Source: an uncultured Roseburia sp. (lineage in GTDB: Bacteria; Bacillota; Clostridia; Lachnospirales; Lachnospiraceae). From it: DNA of 64,000 nt. The position numbers and the translations under genes are program-made. Shown here in pieces: positions 18,517 through 26,837 of this stretch. The DNA lies in NCBI GenBank assembly GCA_900539115.1, contig UQAQ01000004.1, positions 41,826 through 105,825 of the forward strand. Reading direction: 5' to 3'. The number at the start of each line of letters is the position of its first letter. The first letter of the stretch is position 1. The notes beneath the pieces are model-generated. The model was not told the DNA's origin, searched no databases, and saw only the letters and a program-made list of their open reading frames with translations.

Positions 18517-19473
18517 TTATCCAAAATATACAACTTCTTCCTGCGGTGGCTGTGCCGGTTCTATCTTTTCAGCGTAGAGCACCGGAAATTCTCCGTCGTG
18601 TTTTCTGCTCTGCTGCGGTTTTACCGTCACCGTCACCATCACCCAGCTGTCATTTTTATATTGATCCGCATTTTCCGCGTGGCACATATAACCAATGCGC
18701 GCGATATCGTCTGCACAGCAGGTCATCGCCTTACGGGATGGCACAAATGCACCGGCCGGGAATGTCTTATTGCGGTATACCTGGCCTTTAAATGTGATTT
18801 TTTTACCCACATATTTTCGTGGATTTTCGCCGATGTCCAGATACCACAGTCCAAAATCGTCGTCGTCCAGCGTAATCTCCGATGCATTTACATCATATGG
18901 CAGTTCTTCATCAATCTTGCTTTCCACCGTGCCATCTGCGGACTCAAACAATACCTGTGCCTGGCGATTGATGGCTTTGACATTTCGTCTGGCTGCCGGT
19001 TTGTCAATATTATCCGATTCACAGCGGTTAAAAATGACAAGATCCGCCATTTTAAAATGTGACATCATAAGGGATTTCATGTTTGCACTGTAAATCTGAA
19101 ATGTCTGTGCATTTACCGTTGTAAACGTCTGCACCACAATCCAGTTTTCCGGAAATGTCTCGCGGTACATTTTATCCAGATCCCACATTCCGTTGCACTC
19201 AACTACAATGCGGTTTGGTTTATATTTATCCTGTAATTTCTTACAGCATTCTTCGGTAAGTTCATCCTCGTCTTCCAACACGACACAGGAGATCCGATTT
19301 TTCATCAAAAGCTGATCGTCGATCTCATGCTCGCCTTCCTCGCATAGGATAAGCAGCGTTTTCGCTCCATCGGAAAAGTTTCCCTCTTCGATCACTTCTT
19401 CGATACAGGTACTTTTTCCACTCTCCAAAAAACCGGTAAAAAGATAAACCGGAATTTCTTTTTTCCCAAACAT
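18517..19473 (-). CDS. CobW-family GTPase fused to a DUF1980/YcgQ-like domain
   Basis: A 318-residue protein. N-terminal half is a COG0523/CobW-type GTPase: Walker A GFLESGKST (residues 14-22), the VECNG that replaces the usual VEpSG, and NRCE in the base-recognition position. It lacks the CxCC metal motif. The C-terminal 120 residues (YVGKKITFKGQVYRNKTF, MTCCADDIARIGYMC) resemble the C-terminal domain of YcgQ/TIGR03943 proteins, which partner with YcgR permeases. The fusion suggests metal or membrane-permease work under zinc limitation, but no substrate can be named. It ends the MATE/CobW/CobW operon, 15 bases after the His-rich GTPase gene. Confidence 0.75.
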   Translation of the reverse strand: MFGKKEIPVYLFTGFLESGKSTCIEEVIEEGNFSDGAKTLLILCEEGEHEIDDQLLMKNRISCVVLEDEDELTEECCKKLQDKYKPNRIVVECNGMWDLDKMYRETFPENWIVVQTFTTVNAQTFQIYSANMKSLMMSHFKMADLVIFNRCESDNIDKPAARRNVKAINRQAQVLFESADGTVESKIDEELPYDVNASEITLDDDDFGLWYLDIGENPRKYVGKKITFKGQVYRNKTFPAGAFVPSRKAMTCCADDIARIGYMCHAENADQYKNDSWVMVTVTVKPQQSRKHDGEFPVLYAEKIEPAQPPQEEVVYFG

Positions 19474-19488
19474 ATCCAGCGTCCTCCT

Positions 19489-20634
19489 TTATTTTCCGGC
19501 AAACAGATCACGAAGACCGTCTTCGTCCAGTTTTGATCCGATCACACAAATTCTTCCGGTGTAATCTGCTGCACCACGGCGTACTTCATATTCTCCCGGA
19601 ACCAGGTCAAAGTGATACCATTCGCCTTCTTCCGACGCCACGATACCTTTGGACCGAAGAATGGTTCCCAGCTGTACTTTGTCGTTAGCAAGCTTGTCCA
19701 AAATGTCTTTCAGTTCTGCTTCCGTATATTTGTGCGCAGTCTCAATGCCAATGCTTGAGAACACTTCATCTGCGTGATGATGGTGATGATGATGGTCATG
19801 ATCATGGCAGCCACAAGTGCAGTTTTCGTCATGTTCATGATGGTGCTCATGCTCATGGTCGTGATCATGGTGATGCTCGTGATTGTGGTCATGCTCATGC
19901 TCGTGATTGTGGTCATGCTCGTGGTCATGGTGATGGTCATGCTCGTGATCGCACTCTTCGCCATGCTCATGATGATGTCCGCATTCCGGACAAACATCCT
20001 CTTCTTCAAGCAGTTCTTTCACAAGATCGTTTTTCTTTTCCATGGCATCCAGAATCTGTTTTCCATTGATTTGATCCCATGGAGTCGTAATAATCGATGC
20101 CTCTGTATTCTGGGTACGGATCAGGTCGATGCACGCCTGTAATTTGTCTTCTTTCATATTGCCGGTACGGCTGAGTACGATGGTTCCCGCATGTTCTACC
20201 TGGTTATTGTAAAACTCGCCAAAGTTCTTCATATACATTTTGCACTTTGTTGCATCGGCAACCGTCGTAAAGCTGTTAAGTACCACACTGTCCTCTGCCA
20301 CTTTTTCCTTCACACCGAGAACGGCTTTGATGACATCGGAAAGTTTTCCAACTCCTGATGGCTCGATGATGATACGGTCCGGCGCATATTTTTCAAGCAC
20401 TTCTGCCAATGCGGTACCAAAATCTCCTACGAGGGAACAGCAGATACAGCCGGAATTCATCTCTGTAATATTAATTCCGGAATCTTTCAAAAATCCTCCG
20501 TCGATTCCGATTTCTCCAAATTCATTTTCAATTAATACAAGTTTTTCTCCTGTAAATGCTTCTTCAATTAATTTTTTGATCAATGTTGTCTTTCCGGCTC
20601 CTAAAAAGCCTGAAATAATGTCGATTTTTGTCAT
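19489..20634 (-). CDS. His-rich CobW/ZigA-type metallochaperone GTPase
   Basis: A 381-residue COG0523 GTPase. Walker A GFLGAGKTT (residues 9-17), the metal-binding CxCC motif as SGCICC (Cys63, 65, 66), EPSG near 108 and the C-terminal CobW-C domain (EVFSSIGIETAHKYTEAEL onward). Between the GTPase and the C-terminal domain, residues about 216-290, lies an extreme His/Asp/Glu-rich stretch beginning with CPECGHHHEHGEEC and containing a CTCGC pair, a likely zinc, nickel or cobalt store. Its start ATG overlaps the stop of the MATE gene (ATGA), so translation is coupled. Members of this family supply metal to enzymes when metal is scarce; which metal is not decided by sequence. Confidence 0.88.
   Translation of the reverse strand: MTKIDIISGFLGAGKTTLIKKLIEEAFTGEKLVLIENEFGEIGIDGGFLKDSGINITEMNSGCICCSLVGDFGTALAEVLEKYAPDRIIIEPSGVGKLSDVIKAVLGVKEKVAEDSVVLNSFTTVADATKCKMYMKNFGEFYNNQVEHAGTIVLSRTGNMKEDKLQACIDLIRTQNTEASIITTPWDQINGKQILDAMEKKNDLVKELLEEEDVCPECGHHHEHGEECDHEHDHHHDHEHDHNHEHEHDHNHEHHHDHDHEHEHHHEHDENCTCGCHDHDHHHHHHHADEVFSSIGIETAHKYTEAELKDILDKLANDKVQLGTILRSKGIVASEEGEWYHFDLVPGEYEVRRGAADYTGRICVIGSKLDEDGLRDLFAGK
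19770..19990 (-). repeat. Degenerate short repeat encoding the His-rich loop
   Basis: Long run of near-repeated hexamers encoding His with Asp/Glu/Asn inside the CobW gene. Such tracts can expand or shrink by slippage. Confidence 0.8.
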
Positions 20635-21980
20635 TTTAATAATCTCCTTTCAACTGATAATTGTTTCCATGTATATCGGTAAAACAACAACGAAATAATT
20701 GCTGATATACTCCATCCAACCGGCCAGGACATCCAGATTCCGGTACTTCCAAATATGCCGGCAAAAACATAAGCCAAAATCACGCGAAGGATCAGATCGG
20801 TAAAGGTAGAAACCATAAATCCGATCATCGCACTGCTTCCACGCAGTAATCCGTCCGCCAGCAGTTTTAATGAAATAATAAAATAAAACGGCGATACGAT
20901 CTTCAAAAATTCCATCCCCGCTTTCATCGCGCCACCGGTCGGATTTTCCATAAAAATCCGAAGCATCTCATTTCCAAAAAAGAAAAATAAGACAAAAAAC
21001 GGTACCGCAATAATCCAGGCAAGCATCGTGCCCGCCCGAAACCCTTTCCGCACACGGTCTATTTTTGCCGCCCCGATATTTTGGGCAGAAAAACTCGACA
21101 GCGCATTTCCTAACGTCGAAAAGGATGTGATCGTAAACGTATTCAACTTAATCGCCGCCGAATATCCGGCGATCACTGCAGATCCAAAGGAATTTACAAG
21201 GCTTTGGATAAAAATATTTCCTACCGAGACAAAACTCTGCTGTAAGATGCTCGGCACCGCAATTTTTGCGATACGGCGAAGCATGGATTTCGAATACAGC
21301 ATTACTTTTCCATGCCCGGTCGGCAGTTTTGCCACCCGCCTTAACAGCGTGATCACTGCCAAAATGCCGGCGATTCCCTGTGCGAGAAACGTCGCCCAGC
21401 CGACGCCGGATACCCCGAAATGAAACACTGCCACAAACAGATAATCGAGCACCACATTTCCGACGGAAGAACCGATCAAAAAATAAAGCGGTGTTTTCGA
21501 ATCTCCAAGTGCCGTAAAGATTCCGGTCGCCACATTGTAGCAGAAAAGGAATACCATGCCTCCGATATATATTTTAAGATAAATATCCCCCGCATCAAAT
21601 ATATTATGCGGTGTATTCATCATCTGCATCAAATAAGAAGATGTCAATAATCCAAATATTGTCAAAGTCACTGCAAGCACAGTACTTGCAATCAATGTCG
21701 TAGATATGGCGGTCTTCATCCGTCGGATGTCACCGGCTCCAAAATACGACGAGATTACGACCGCACAACCGACATTGCAGCCGATGGCAATTGCCATAAA
21801 GATCATTGTAATCGGATACGACGCCCCGACAGCCGCCAGCGCATCTTCTCCCGCAAACCGGCCGGCGATCGCGCTGTCCGCAATATTATATAACTGCTGA
21901 AATACAACACTGATAAACATCGGTATCGTAAAGCTCCACAAAACCGGTCGAACGTTTCCTTTGGTAAGATCTTTTACCAC
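20631..21980 (-). CDS. MATE family efflux transporter
   Basis: A 449-residue integral membrane protein with about twelve hydrophobic segments. MATE hallmarks: LWSFTIPMFISVVFQQLYNIADS at the N-terminus (given here in two parts by eye) and the matching FTITSFSTLGNALSSFSAQNIGA in the second half, showing the two-fold repeat. MATE proteins export drugs or metabolites in exchange for Na+ or H+. Start is GTG with AAGGTG upstream. It is translationally coupled to the His-rich CobW gene by a 4-base overlap, an unusual partner that might point to a metal-linked substrate. It follows the M15 peptidase gene by 27 bases. Confidence 0.93.
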   Translation of the reverse strand: MVKDLTKGNVRPVLWSFTIPMFISVVFQQLYNIADSAIAGRFAGEDALAAVGASYPITMIFMAIAIGCNVGCAVVISSYFGAGDIRRMKTAISTTLIASTVLAVTLTIFGLLTSSYLMQMMNTPHNIFDAGDIYLKIYIGGMVFLFCYNVATGIFTALGDSKTPLYFLIGSSVGNVVLDYLFVAVFHFGVSGVGWATFLAQGIAGILAVITLLRRVAKLPTGHGKVMLYSKSMLRRIAKIAVPSILQQSFVSVGNIFIQSLVNSFGSAVIAGYSAAIKLNTFTITSFSTLGNALSSFSAQNIGAAKIDRVRKGFRAGTMLAWIIAVPFFVLFFFFGNEMLRIFMENPTGGAMKAGMEFLKIVSPFYFIISLKLLADGLLRGSSAMIGFMVSTFTDLILRVILAYVFAGIFGSTGIWMSWPVGWSISAIISLLFYRYTWKQLSVERRLLK

Positions 21981-22007
21981 AAGGATACACCTTCTTTCTA
22001 AGACTTC

Positions 22008-22718
22008 TTATCTTTCAAAATGCTGGTAATCTTTGGAATATTTCCAATCGCCGCCCCAGGAGAAACCATTCTTTTTAAAAATACGGTATACCTCGTCTCC
22101 CCGGTGTATCATATAATCCCGGTATTTGCCTCGGCATGTCGCCACATTTCTGTTCCGGTACACTTTACTGTTTGCCGGCGCAATGCCATACTTCGTAATA
22201 TAAGGATTGATCCTTGGATTGATGTCGATTGCAAGTCCCTGGCTGTGCTTGGACATTTTGGAAGAATTTGCTACCTTGCGGTAATTAAAAGAAGACGTAT
22301 TGTTTGCTGCCATAGACACCTCATCGTCCGCATCGTATTCATCCACCAGCTGCATTCCGGCAATCGGATATTTTATCCGGTACAATTCATAAAACACTTT
22401 GCATGTCCGTTTGGCAATCTTTTTATGAACGACCATCTCCCCTTCCTGTTCCATTCCATCAAAATCAATGTAGCGGAGCCGAAGGTAACGAAGCCTGCTA
22501 AGCGGAATTTTGGCTCCTTTTTTATAGGATTTTCCACGCATCCGCGCGATCGTTTCCGAATCCAGTTTCTGATAGGTAAATCCTTCTTTATAGGTATGCA
22601 CTTTCGTCGTTTTCGCCGCCGTCTTTGCACGGCAGATCTCACTACAGAAAAAAATCGAACAACTGACACAGACAACCGCAACCGTAAATGCCCTCTGCAT
22701 CCATCGTTTTGAAATCAT
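22008..22718 (-). CDS. M15 family D-Ala-D-Ala carboxypeptidase-like protein
   Basis: A 236-residue exported peptidase of the M15C/VanY-like type. An N-terminal hydrophobic segment (residues 10-28) serves as signal or anchor. The zinc site is readable: SKHSQGLAIDINP (His and Asp ligands, residues about 155-167) and the C-terminal WGGDWKYSKDYQHFE with the third His and catalytic Glu-like region. The family trims D-amino-acid stem peptides of peptidoglycan. It could start the transcript that continues into the MATE and CobW genes 27 bases downstream. It is not part of a van resistance cluster: no VanH/A/X genes are near. Confidence 0.9.
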   Translation of the reverse strand: MISKRWMQRAFTVAVVCVSCSIFFCSEICRAKTAAKTTKVHTYKEGFTYQKLDSETIARMRGKSYKKGAKIPLSRLRYLRLRYIDFDGMEQEGEMVVHKKIAKRTCKVFYELYRIKYPIAGMQLVDEYDADDEVSMAANNTSSFNYRKVANSSKMSKHSQGLAIDINPRINPYITKYGIAPANSKVYRNRNVATCRGKYRDYMIHRGDEVYRIFKKNGFSWGGDWKYSKDYQHFER

Positions 22719-22817
22719 ATCCCAATCCTTCCTTTCCCGGGCTTTGTGTTACAAAAAGAGAAGCCAATCGGCAGCTGATGTGACATCTGCCGCTTCGTAG
22801 CTTCTCCTTCCTAATCA

Positions 22818-22892
22818 TCGGGGTAACAGGATTCGAACCTGCGACCTCATCGTCCCGAACGATGCGCTCTAGCCAAGCTGAGCCATACCCCG
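22818..22892 (-). tRNA. tRNA-Pro (anticodon CGG)
   Basis: A 75-nt cloverleaf. Acceptor CGGGGTA pairs with TACCCCG; anticodon stem CATCG/CGATG encloses loop TTCGGGA, giving CGG; T arm GCAGG-TTCGAAT-CCTGT. The CCA end is not encoded. Confidence 0.95.
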
Positions 22893-22930
22893 TCTCTTAT
22901 CCTCCATCCAGTCAAAATCAATAACAGGCG

Positions 22931-23050
22931 TTACATCTCGTCATCGTCTTTTAATGAATCTTTTGCAGCAGCTACAATCGCAGAAACTGCCCCAACAACA
23001 ATTACCACTGCTATAATCGCAACACCTACGCCGACTCCAAGTAATACCAT
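22931..23050 (-). CDS. Small single-pass membrane protein, 39 aa
   Basis: A 39-codon frame, MVLLGVGVGVAIIAVVIVVG followed by a short AVSAIVAAAK and an acidic tail KDDDEM. The first 30 residues form one uninterrupted hydrophobic helix; the charged tail would face the cytoplasm or outside. A strong ribosome binding site (AGGATGAGGGG) precedes the ATG. It sits between the DUF4846 gene and tRNA-Pro. No known family recognised; the good start signal and the amphipathic design make it a likely real small protein. Confidence 0.65.
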   Translation of the reverse strand: MVLLGVGVGVAIIAVVIVVGAVSAIVAAAKDSLKDDDEM

Positions 23051-23138
23051 GCCCCTCATCCTTTCTCTTGGATTTTGAACTTGCACTATTTATTATATCG
23101 CATTTTCAAAAAAAATCAAGACCTTTTCTACGAAAATA

Positions 23139-24092
23139 TCATTGCATGCATTCCGGCCGTTTGAGACTTCCTTTTTCAAACGTATACTCCGGTGTCTGGA
23201 GCGGATAGGTAAGTTCATCCACATAATACCACGGATCGTCTTCATGCAGCGGATTTTTTAACACATGAAACTGCTGCGCCGGCATAAATCCCTGTCCAAG
23301 CAAAAATGCTTTCCGTCCGCTGTCATCCGTACACACATCCAATACCATAACAGCATGTCCGGGACTTCCTCCCTGTACAAAGATATCTCCGGCCTGAATC
23401 TCTGCTTTCTTTATCTTCTTTGACTCATCACTCAATGAAATCGTGCTGGCATATGCAAAAACAAAACGAAGATATTTTTCAAACACAGTCTCGTCGTCAT
23501 TGGCAGCCGCACTCTGCGTCCATGTCGTCGAAGAGCCGGAAACCGATACACGCATGCCCTCAGCCCATTTGCTGAACTCGCACGCAAATCCGTTGACAAG
23601 ATGGAAATTCATCTTATCATACATTTTATTTTGATAAAAATATTCTGCATATAAGCGGATGATCGAATCGGCACACTGCTGTAAATCGCCCTCTACGAGT
23701 TTCATTTTTAATACCGCAACATGCGCATCTTGATTCTGCTTCAAAGTCTTATCATATAACTTGACTTTTTTTCCATCTTTATACAATGCATAATTTTCCA
23801 TAAACGCTGCAAAGCTGTCCGTTTCCACTTCTTCCCGATGGAAGCCTTCCGGCGTATGAATCCGCTCTTTTAACGTCATCGCCTCCGTATCATAAAATCC
23901 GGTAAACGGCTCTTCTGTCGGTTTTGGTGTCGCTGTCTGCGTCGGCTGTGGCGTCGCCTGTTCTTTCGCCGTCTCAAAACTACTGCGATAGCCTTCCGGC
24001 GCCGGATTCATATACCGCATTCCTGCGATCGCTGCGATCAGAAGCACCGCGCCAAGCGCAATGGATAAAAATACTGTGGTTTTATAATTCAT
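23139..24092 (-). CDS. DUF4846 domain-containing exported protein
   Basis: A 317-residue protein with an N-terminal transmembrane or signal segment (residues 8-26), a Thr/Pro/Glu linker with PTQTATPKPT, and a DUF4846 domain: TPEGFHREEVETDSF, LQQCADSIIRLYAEY, and GHAVMVLDVC...LGQGFMPAQQFHVL. The GHA and PAQ segments recall papain/NlpC-like folds, but the function of DUF4846 is unknown. Start ATG at 24092 has GGGG upstream, and its own promoter lies at 24132-24160. It marks the last conserved chromosomal gene before the accessory island. Confidence 0.85.
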   Translation of the reverse strand: MNYKTTVFLSIALGAVLLIAAIAGMRYMNPAPEGYRSSFETAKEQATPQPTQTATPKPTEEPFTGFYDTEAMTLKERIHTPEGFHREEVETDSFAAFMENYALYKDGKKVKLYDKTLKQNQDAHVAVLKMKLVEGDLQQCADSIIRLYAEYFYQNKMYDKMNFHLVNGFACEFSKWAEGMRVSVSGSSTTWTQSAAANDDETVFEKYLRFVFAYASTISLSDESKKIKKAEIQAGDIFVQGGSPGHAVMVLDVCTDDSGRKAFLLGQGFMPAQQFHVLKNPLHEDDPWYYVDELTYPLQTPEYTFEKGSLKRPECMQ

Positions 24093-24131
24093 AGGTAATA
24101 GTCCCCTTTTTTCGTCATTTTCCTACTTGTG

Positions 24132-24160
24132 ATTATACCTATTGGGGAAGGAAAAGTCAA
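24132..24160 (-). promoter_or_regulatory. Promoter of the DUF4846 gene
   Basis: Minus-strand TTGACT (24160-24155), 17-bp spacer, TATAAT (24137-24132). Confidence 0.8.
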
Positions 24161-24193
24161 TGGGGTTTGCATTTACAATTCCGCATTTATTTC

Positions 24194-24276
24194 AAATTTG
24201 CCAACCGAAAAAACAGATTTTTTTCGAATTTGCCAAGCGGAAAACCGTGTTTTTTTTAAAATTGCCAAGCGGAAAC
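24194..24276. repeat. Three tandem degenerate 33-bp repeats at the island edge
   Basis: Plus-strand cores ATTTGCCAACCGAAAA (from 24196), ATTTGCCAAGCGGAAAA (from 24228) and ATTGCCAAGCGGAAA (from 24261), each followed by a T-rich run. They lie between the end of the phosphorothioation operon and the DUF4846 promoter. Role unknown. Confidence 0.75.
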
Positions 24277-24305
24277 AAAGTATGTAGCAGTCAAGTGTAG
24301 CAAAC

Positions 24306-24809
24306 TCACTCCAGTCCAAAATCTTTTTCATAAATTCTTACTTCTAATTCTTCCAGCAATTCATAAAAATTCATGAGATATTCTTCCGGTTTTGATGCAT
24401 TATCAAAAATTCTCTCGTACAAAACTTCTACACCACCAAGTACATAGGAATTGTATAATTCATCATAAGCTTTGCGCTCTCTGTCTTTGTCATCCATACG
24501 GAAAGCAATGTCCATACGTTCTTCAGAATCCCATTTTTTTCCATTTAACAGCATTAAATTACGATAATTAAACAATAATTGCGGCCTGTCGTCCAGCATC
24601 TTATCTCGAAAAATACGGGTTTTGTTATCTTCATCGCGTTCGACTTCTGCCTTTCGATTATAAATCCATCCGATAATCGGTGCAATTTCATATACATCCA
24701 GATTCCGTTCAAAAACAGATGCCCCAATCTTATCATTCCAATTTGTCGTTAATTTTCTTACCATATCGGCGTGTTTTCCATAAAAATAGTATTCTCGATC
24801 AAACATCAT
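24306..24809 (-). CDS. Uncharacterised protein ending the phosphorothioation operon
   Basis: A 167-residue soluble, charged protein with no signal or membrane segment. Readable stretch: FERNLDVYEIAPIIGWIYNRKAEV near residue 33, then a mostly helical C-terminal half rich in Glu, Arg and Tyr. The pattern (a short hydrophobic segment around IIGWIYNRK) loosely recalls small Dnd-associated proteins (dnd_assoc_4 type), but the resemblance is weak. It starts two bases after the SMC-like ATPase gene (AAAGGGG as ribosome binding site), so it belongs to the same operon and probably acts with that ATPase. Last gene of the island on this strand. Confidence 0.6.
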   Translation of the reverse strand: MMFDREYYFYGKHADMVRKLTTNWNDKIGASVFERNLDVYEIAPIIGWIYNRKAEVERDEDNKTRIFRDKMLDDRPQLLFNYRNLMLLNGKKWDSEERMDIAFRMDDKDRERKAYDELYNSYVLGGVEVLYERIFDNASKPEEYLMNFYELLEELEVRIYEKDFGLE

Positions 24810-24811
24810 TT

Positions 24812-26641
24812 TCAGCCCCTTTCCACAATTCTTGAGTGCAGTTTACTGTCATTTACCAGTTCAATCATATAGCGGCATCCTATCTTATCGCGCATATGCT
24901 CCTCTGCCACCTCTCCGTCTGTATCTTTAATAAATATAATGACTTGGTCGGCAATGCGAGGAATCTCGGTACAGATTTTTTCGATTCTGGTCTTATCAAA
25001 TGCCGACAACGGAGCATCCATAACCAAAGGATATCCTTCATTTTCTTCATCGATCAGTTCGTTTTCTGTAAGCGCCTCGTCATTAACCTTTTTCTTTGCC
25101 AGATCAATAATGGCCGAGATAAATGTAAAAATCAATGCATATCCTTGCGCGGTATTACGTTCTACTTCATCCGTAGAAGCCAATTCTTCTTCAATACGAA
25201 CGGTAATCCGATAACGCGGATCAATCGTAATCGATATATTCTGACCGTATATCGATGCAAATATCTCATTCATACGATTCTGCAGTTTAATACGATAAGA
25301 ATCTTCTTTCTCTTTGTACTCTTTTCTTAATGACTCATACAATTCTTTCGCATACGCCATATAAAGCCTGTTCTTTACAACGTCATCGTTATTTACGATC
25401 ATGGAATCCTTTTCTTGTTCCAGAATTCGTATTTTTGTTTCCGCATCTTGGATCTGCTGCTTTATTCGTCCAATCTGCTGATCGATTTTTGGCATTTCTC
25501 TCTCAATTTCTCTATTTTCCTGCAATGCCTTTTCCGCAGAGGAAGTATCTGCCATCCTTTGCTGTTTATCATCACGCTCTGTCATTTTCCCCTCTAATTG
25601 GGCTACACAGGTTTCATAATTTTCTAATTTTTCTTTCCAATGTTTTGCAAAATCCGTATAACGTTTTGCTTCACGCAGTTTTGTCTGGTAATCTGCTTTT
25701 AATGAGGCAATTGTTTTGGGGTAGGTGGTCTCCCGTAATTTCATCACCTGTTCATATGGCAGTTGATTTTCACATAATGTCGTTCCACAGAGACATTTTC
25801 CCCGTTTTAAAAGAGCATCAATTGTGCGCGTTGTAAGATCCGGAATTACCATCTCTTCTGTCTGCTCCTGTTCGATCAAACCGGCCGCCGTTTTCGCCAC
25901 ACCGTATACACAAAACGAATAAAATTCTTTGGAAATCATCTGAAGCATATCTTTGGTCTTCGTGTTCTTCTCCCTCTCCAGATTTGCAATGTCCTTCTCA
26001 AGTGCAGCATACTCTTTTTTCACCTGCATATCTTTCTGCCCATCAATAATCAGTCTATTATTGCTTCTTCGTTTTTCCTCCATCCTAGTTCTTGCCTGTT
26101 GTAATTTTTCAAGTTCTGTTGTATTATTCTGTATTTTTTCATCCAGCTCTGTAATCTGTGTATTCTTTTGTTCCATTTTTTCTGCCGATTTTGAATTGTT
26201 ATCAATCTCTCTTTGAATCTCCTTGACAACGCATTTTTTATTACTTTTCAAATGTTCAATCGTATTTTGCGTAGCCGTAAGTCCTACCAGACTATATACA
26301 GCATTTTGGAAATCCGAGCTTTTTCCACTCTGTATTTCCTTGGACATTTCTTCAATTTTCTCTCCGTCAAAGAAGAAAAAATTTGACAGATCTTTTGGCA
26401 AAAACTGTTTTACAATATAATCTTTCTGATACTCCGGGACATACTGAACATTTCCCAAATCATCAATCCTCGAAACAACAAATTTCCCCTGTCTTTCTTC
26501 TATCTTCTGGTTGGCATTTTTAAAATACCCTTGAATACGTCTCACGGTATACTCAGTATTGTTATACATAATATCCAATAGTACTGAAACCTCTTTTTTC
26601 TCTCCTGTTCCCATTTTCTCCCTGACAGTACGATTTAACAA
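24812..26641 (-). CDS. DndD/SMC-like ATPase, downstream fragment (lacks Walker A)
   Basis: A 609-residue open frame beginning at a TTG, the part of the ATPase after the in-frame TAG at 26651-26653. It contains long heptad-rich coiled coils (residues about 140-215 and 330-440) around a CxCG pair (GKCLCGTTLC near 280, a zinc-hook-like or Fe-S-like element also found in DndD), an ABC-type signature region (RNTAQGYALIFTFISAI near 500) and Walker B YPLVMDAPLSAFDKTR near 545. No ribosome binding site precedes the TTG, so restart here is unlikely; if made, this piece could not bind ATP on its own. Confidence 0.7.
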   Translation of the reverse strand: MLNRTVREKMGTGEKKEVSVLLDIMYNNTEYTVRRIQGYFKNANQKIEERQGKFVVSRIDDLGNVQYVPEYQKDYIVKQFLPKDLSNFFFFDGEKIEEMSKEIQSGKSSDFQNAVYSLVGLTATQNTIEHLKSNKKCVVKEIQREIDNNSKSAEKMEQKNTQITELDEKIQNNTTELEKLQQARTRMEEKRRSNNRLIIDGQKDMQVKKEYAALEKDIANLEREKNTKTKDMLQMISKEFYSFCVYGVAKTAAGLIEQEQTEEMVIPDLTTRTIDALLKRGKCLCGTTLCENQLPYEQVMKLRETTYPKTIASLKADYQTKLREAKRYTDFAKHWKEKLENYETCVAQLEGKMTERDDKQQRMADTSSAEKALQENREIEREMPKIDQQIGRIKQQIQDAETKIRILEQEKDSMIVNNDDVVKNRLYMAYAKELYESLRKEYKEKEDSYRIKLQNRMNEIFASIYGQNISITIDPRYRITVRIEEELASTDEVERNTAQGYALIFTFISAIIDLAKKKVNDEALTENELIDEENEGYPLVMDAPLSAFDKTRIEKICTEIPRIADQVIIFIKDTDGEVAEEHMRDKIGCRYMIELVNDSKLHSRIVERG

Positions 26642-26824
26642 TTCATGAATCTAAAAATTGGTTTTCCCGTATAAGGCCCATTGAAATGCCTGTGCAAGCG
26701 TTGTCTTTCCTGTTCCGTTGTCTCCCATGATAACAGTTACATTTTTGTCTTCATCTACCGCAAATTTAATTTCGTCGTCAATATATTGACGAAAATTCTG
26801 CAATTTCATTTTCTTAATAATCAT
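24812..26824 (-). pseudogene. DndD/SMC-like AAA ATPase interrupted by an in-frame TAG
   Basis: The complete gene runs from ATG at 26824 to 24812, about 670 codons, in a single frame. The first 57 codons encode MIIKKMKLQNFRQYIDDEIK and a Walker A (GDNGTGKTT, residues 34-42), typical of RecF/SMC-type ATPases. Then a TAG at 26651-26653 stops translation (KTNF-stop-IHELLNRT), after which the same frame continues as a coherent ATPase. A change from CAG (Gln) would restore it. Related ATPases (DndD in Dnd systems) act on DNA together with helicases. It lies 13 bases after the 55-aa gene. Alternatives: recent nonsense mutation, readthrough, or a base-calling error. Confidence 0.8.
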
Positions 26825-26837
26825 ATTCTCTTCCGCC

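Noticed and set aside
19755..20142. Plus-strand His/Met-rich open frames
   Set aside because: Shadows of the repeated codons in the His-rich CobW gene on the other strand; no ribosome binding site.
22008..22718. Vancomycin resistance gene (vanY)
   Set aside because: Only an M15 peptidase; no vanHAX or vanRS genes accompany it.
24194..24276. CRISPR array
   Set aside because: Only three degenerate units with T-rich spacers of similar sequence and no cas genes.
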